A stretch of 7,067 nt of DNA, from the NCBI GenBank assembly GCA_013203365.1, contig JABMQG010000372.1:1-7067 (forward strand), in the 5' to 3' direction. The notes under the pieces are model-generated. The model worked only from the letters and a program-made list of their open reading frames with translations, was not told the DNA's origin and did no database searches. A program made the translations under genes and the position numbers. The stretch is from Planctomycetota bacterium (GTDB lineage Bacteria > Planctomycetota > Phycisphaerae > SM23-33 > FEN-1343). Of the stretch, positions 6,648 to 7,067 are shown in pieces; position 1 is the first letter of the stretch, and each line of letters starts with the position of its first letter.

Positions 6648-7067
6648 TCAGCTGGCCTTCATCAGTTCCAGTGCCAAATCGGCGGCGCTGGCCGCATCGG
6701 GGGCGTAGCCGTCCGCTCCGATCTCGTCGGCATAGCTCTGGGTCACTGGGGCGCCGCCGATCATCGTCTTGACCTTGACTTGGGCTTGCTTGATTGCCTT
6801 GATAACCTCGGCCATCTGCGGCATAGTGGTGGTCAGCAGGGCGCTCATCGCCAGGATTGGGGCACCACTGTCCTTGACCGCTTGGACGAATTTCTCGGCC
6901 TGGACGTCAATTCCGACGTCTACCACAGCGAATCCAGCCCCTTGCAGCATCATGCCGACGAGGTTCTTGCCGATGTCGTGCATGTCGCCGCGCACGGTGC
7001 CAGTAACGACCCTACCCACAGGCTCCACCGAGTCCTCGACCAGTCGCGGCCGCAAGATCGTCAGGCC
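6648..7067 (-). CDS. Methyltransferase corrinoid protein, cobalamin-binding domain (5' truncated by window edge)
   Basis: This is the C-terminal part of a MtaC/MtbC/MttC-type corrinoid protein, which carries a methyl group on cob(III)alamin between a substrate methyltransferase and an acceptor methyltransferase. The visible part begins GLTILRPRL and is open to the window edge; the leading residues match the end of the helical cap domain. The B12-binding Rossmann-like domain shows TGTVRGDMHDIGKNLVGMM with the DxHxxG signature; the lower axial ligand His is encoded at 6978-6980. It continues with MSALLTTTM (SxL motif) and MIGGAPVTQ (GG motif), then ends with GADGYAPDAASAADLA, typical of this family. 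TTG at 7055 is an internal Leu, not a start. The methyl donor (methanol, methylamine, quaternary amine, methoxy-aromatic) cannot be told from this domain; a partner methyltransferase gene probably lies just beyond the right edge. A hairpin with T-rich tail follows its stop. Confidence 0.93.
   Translation of the reverse strand, partial: GLTILRPRLVEDSVEPVGRVVTGTVRGDMHDIGKNLVGMMLQGAGFAVVDVGIDVQAEKFVQAVKDSGAPILAMSALLTTTMPQMAEVIKAIKQAQVKVKTMIGGAPVTQSYADEIGADGYAPDAASAADLALELMKAS

Overview
The window is a compact, GC-rich (about 60% by eye) stretch of bacterial chromosome carrying mostly housekeeping genes. The combination seen here is a PurS-like domain fused to PurL, a separate PurQ, a TTG-started recJ, an RluD-type pseudouridine synthase with an acidic N-terminal extension, and a corrinoid protein of the methanol/methylamine methyltransferase type. 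It suggests an anaerobic or facultative environmental bacterium. Planctomycetota (Phycisphaerae-like) is my best guess, but the sequence contains no marker that settles taxonomy.

Left part, + strand (1-5275): a probable three-gene transcription unit, purL - purQ - recJ, with gaps of 35 and 38 bases and clear ribosome binding sites. PurL and PurQ together are the FGAM synthase of step 4 of de novo purine synthesis: PurQ releases ammonia from glutamine and PurL uses it with ATP to aminate FGAR. Two things are unusual. The 5' end of purL is out of frame: residues of the PurS-like domain lie in reading frame 2 up to about base 49 and continue in frame 1. In PurQ, the His of the usual HPE catalytic motif reads Gln. 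RecJ, the 5'-3' single-strand DNA exonuclease, follows and looks intact.

Right part, - strand (5293-7067): an RluD-type 23S rRNA pseudouridine synthase gene runs towards recJ, with only 17 bases between the two stop codons. Beyond it, also on the - strand, is the C-terminal part of a cobalamin-binding methyltransferase corrinoid protein, cut by the window edge. The 224-base gap between these two genes (6424-6647) holds a strong hairpin followed by a T-rich stretch (probable terminator of the corrinoid gene) and a perfect but isolated TATAAT hexamer. A two-part sequence motif follows the stop codons of both recJ and the corrinoid gene.

I see no mobile element, CRISPR array, RNA gene or defence-type cassette, and no convincing undescribed system. 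The most useful items to check are the purL frame break, the PurQ His-to-Gln change and the shared motif downstream of two stop codons.
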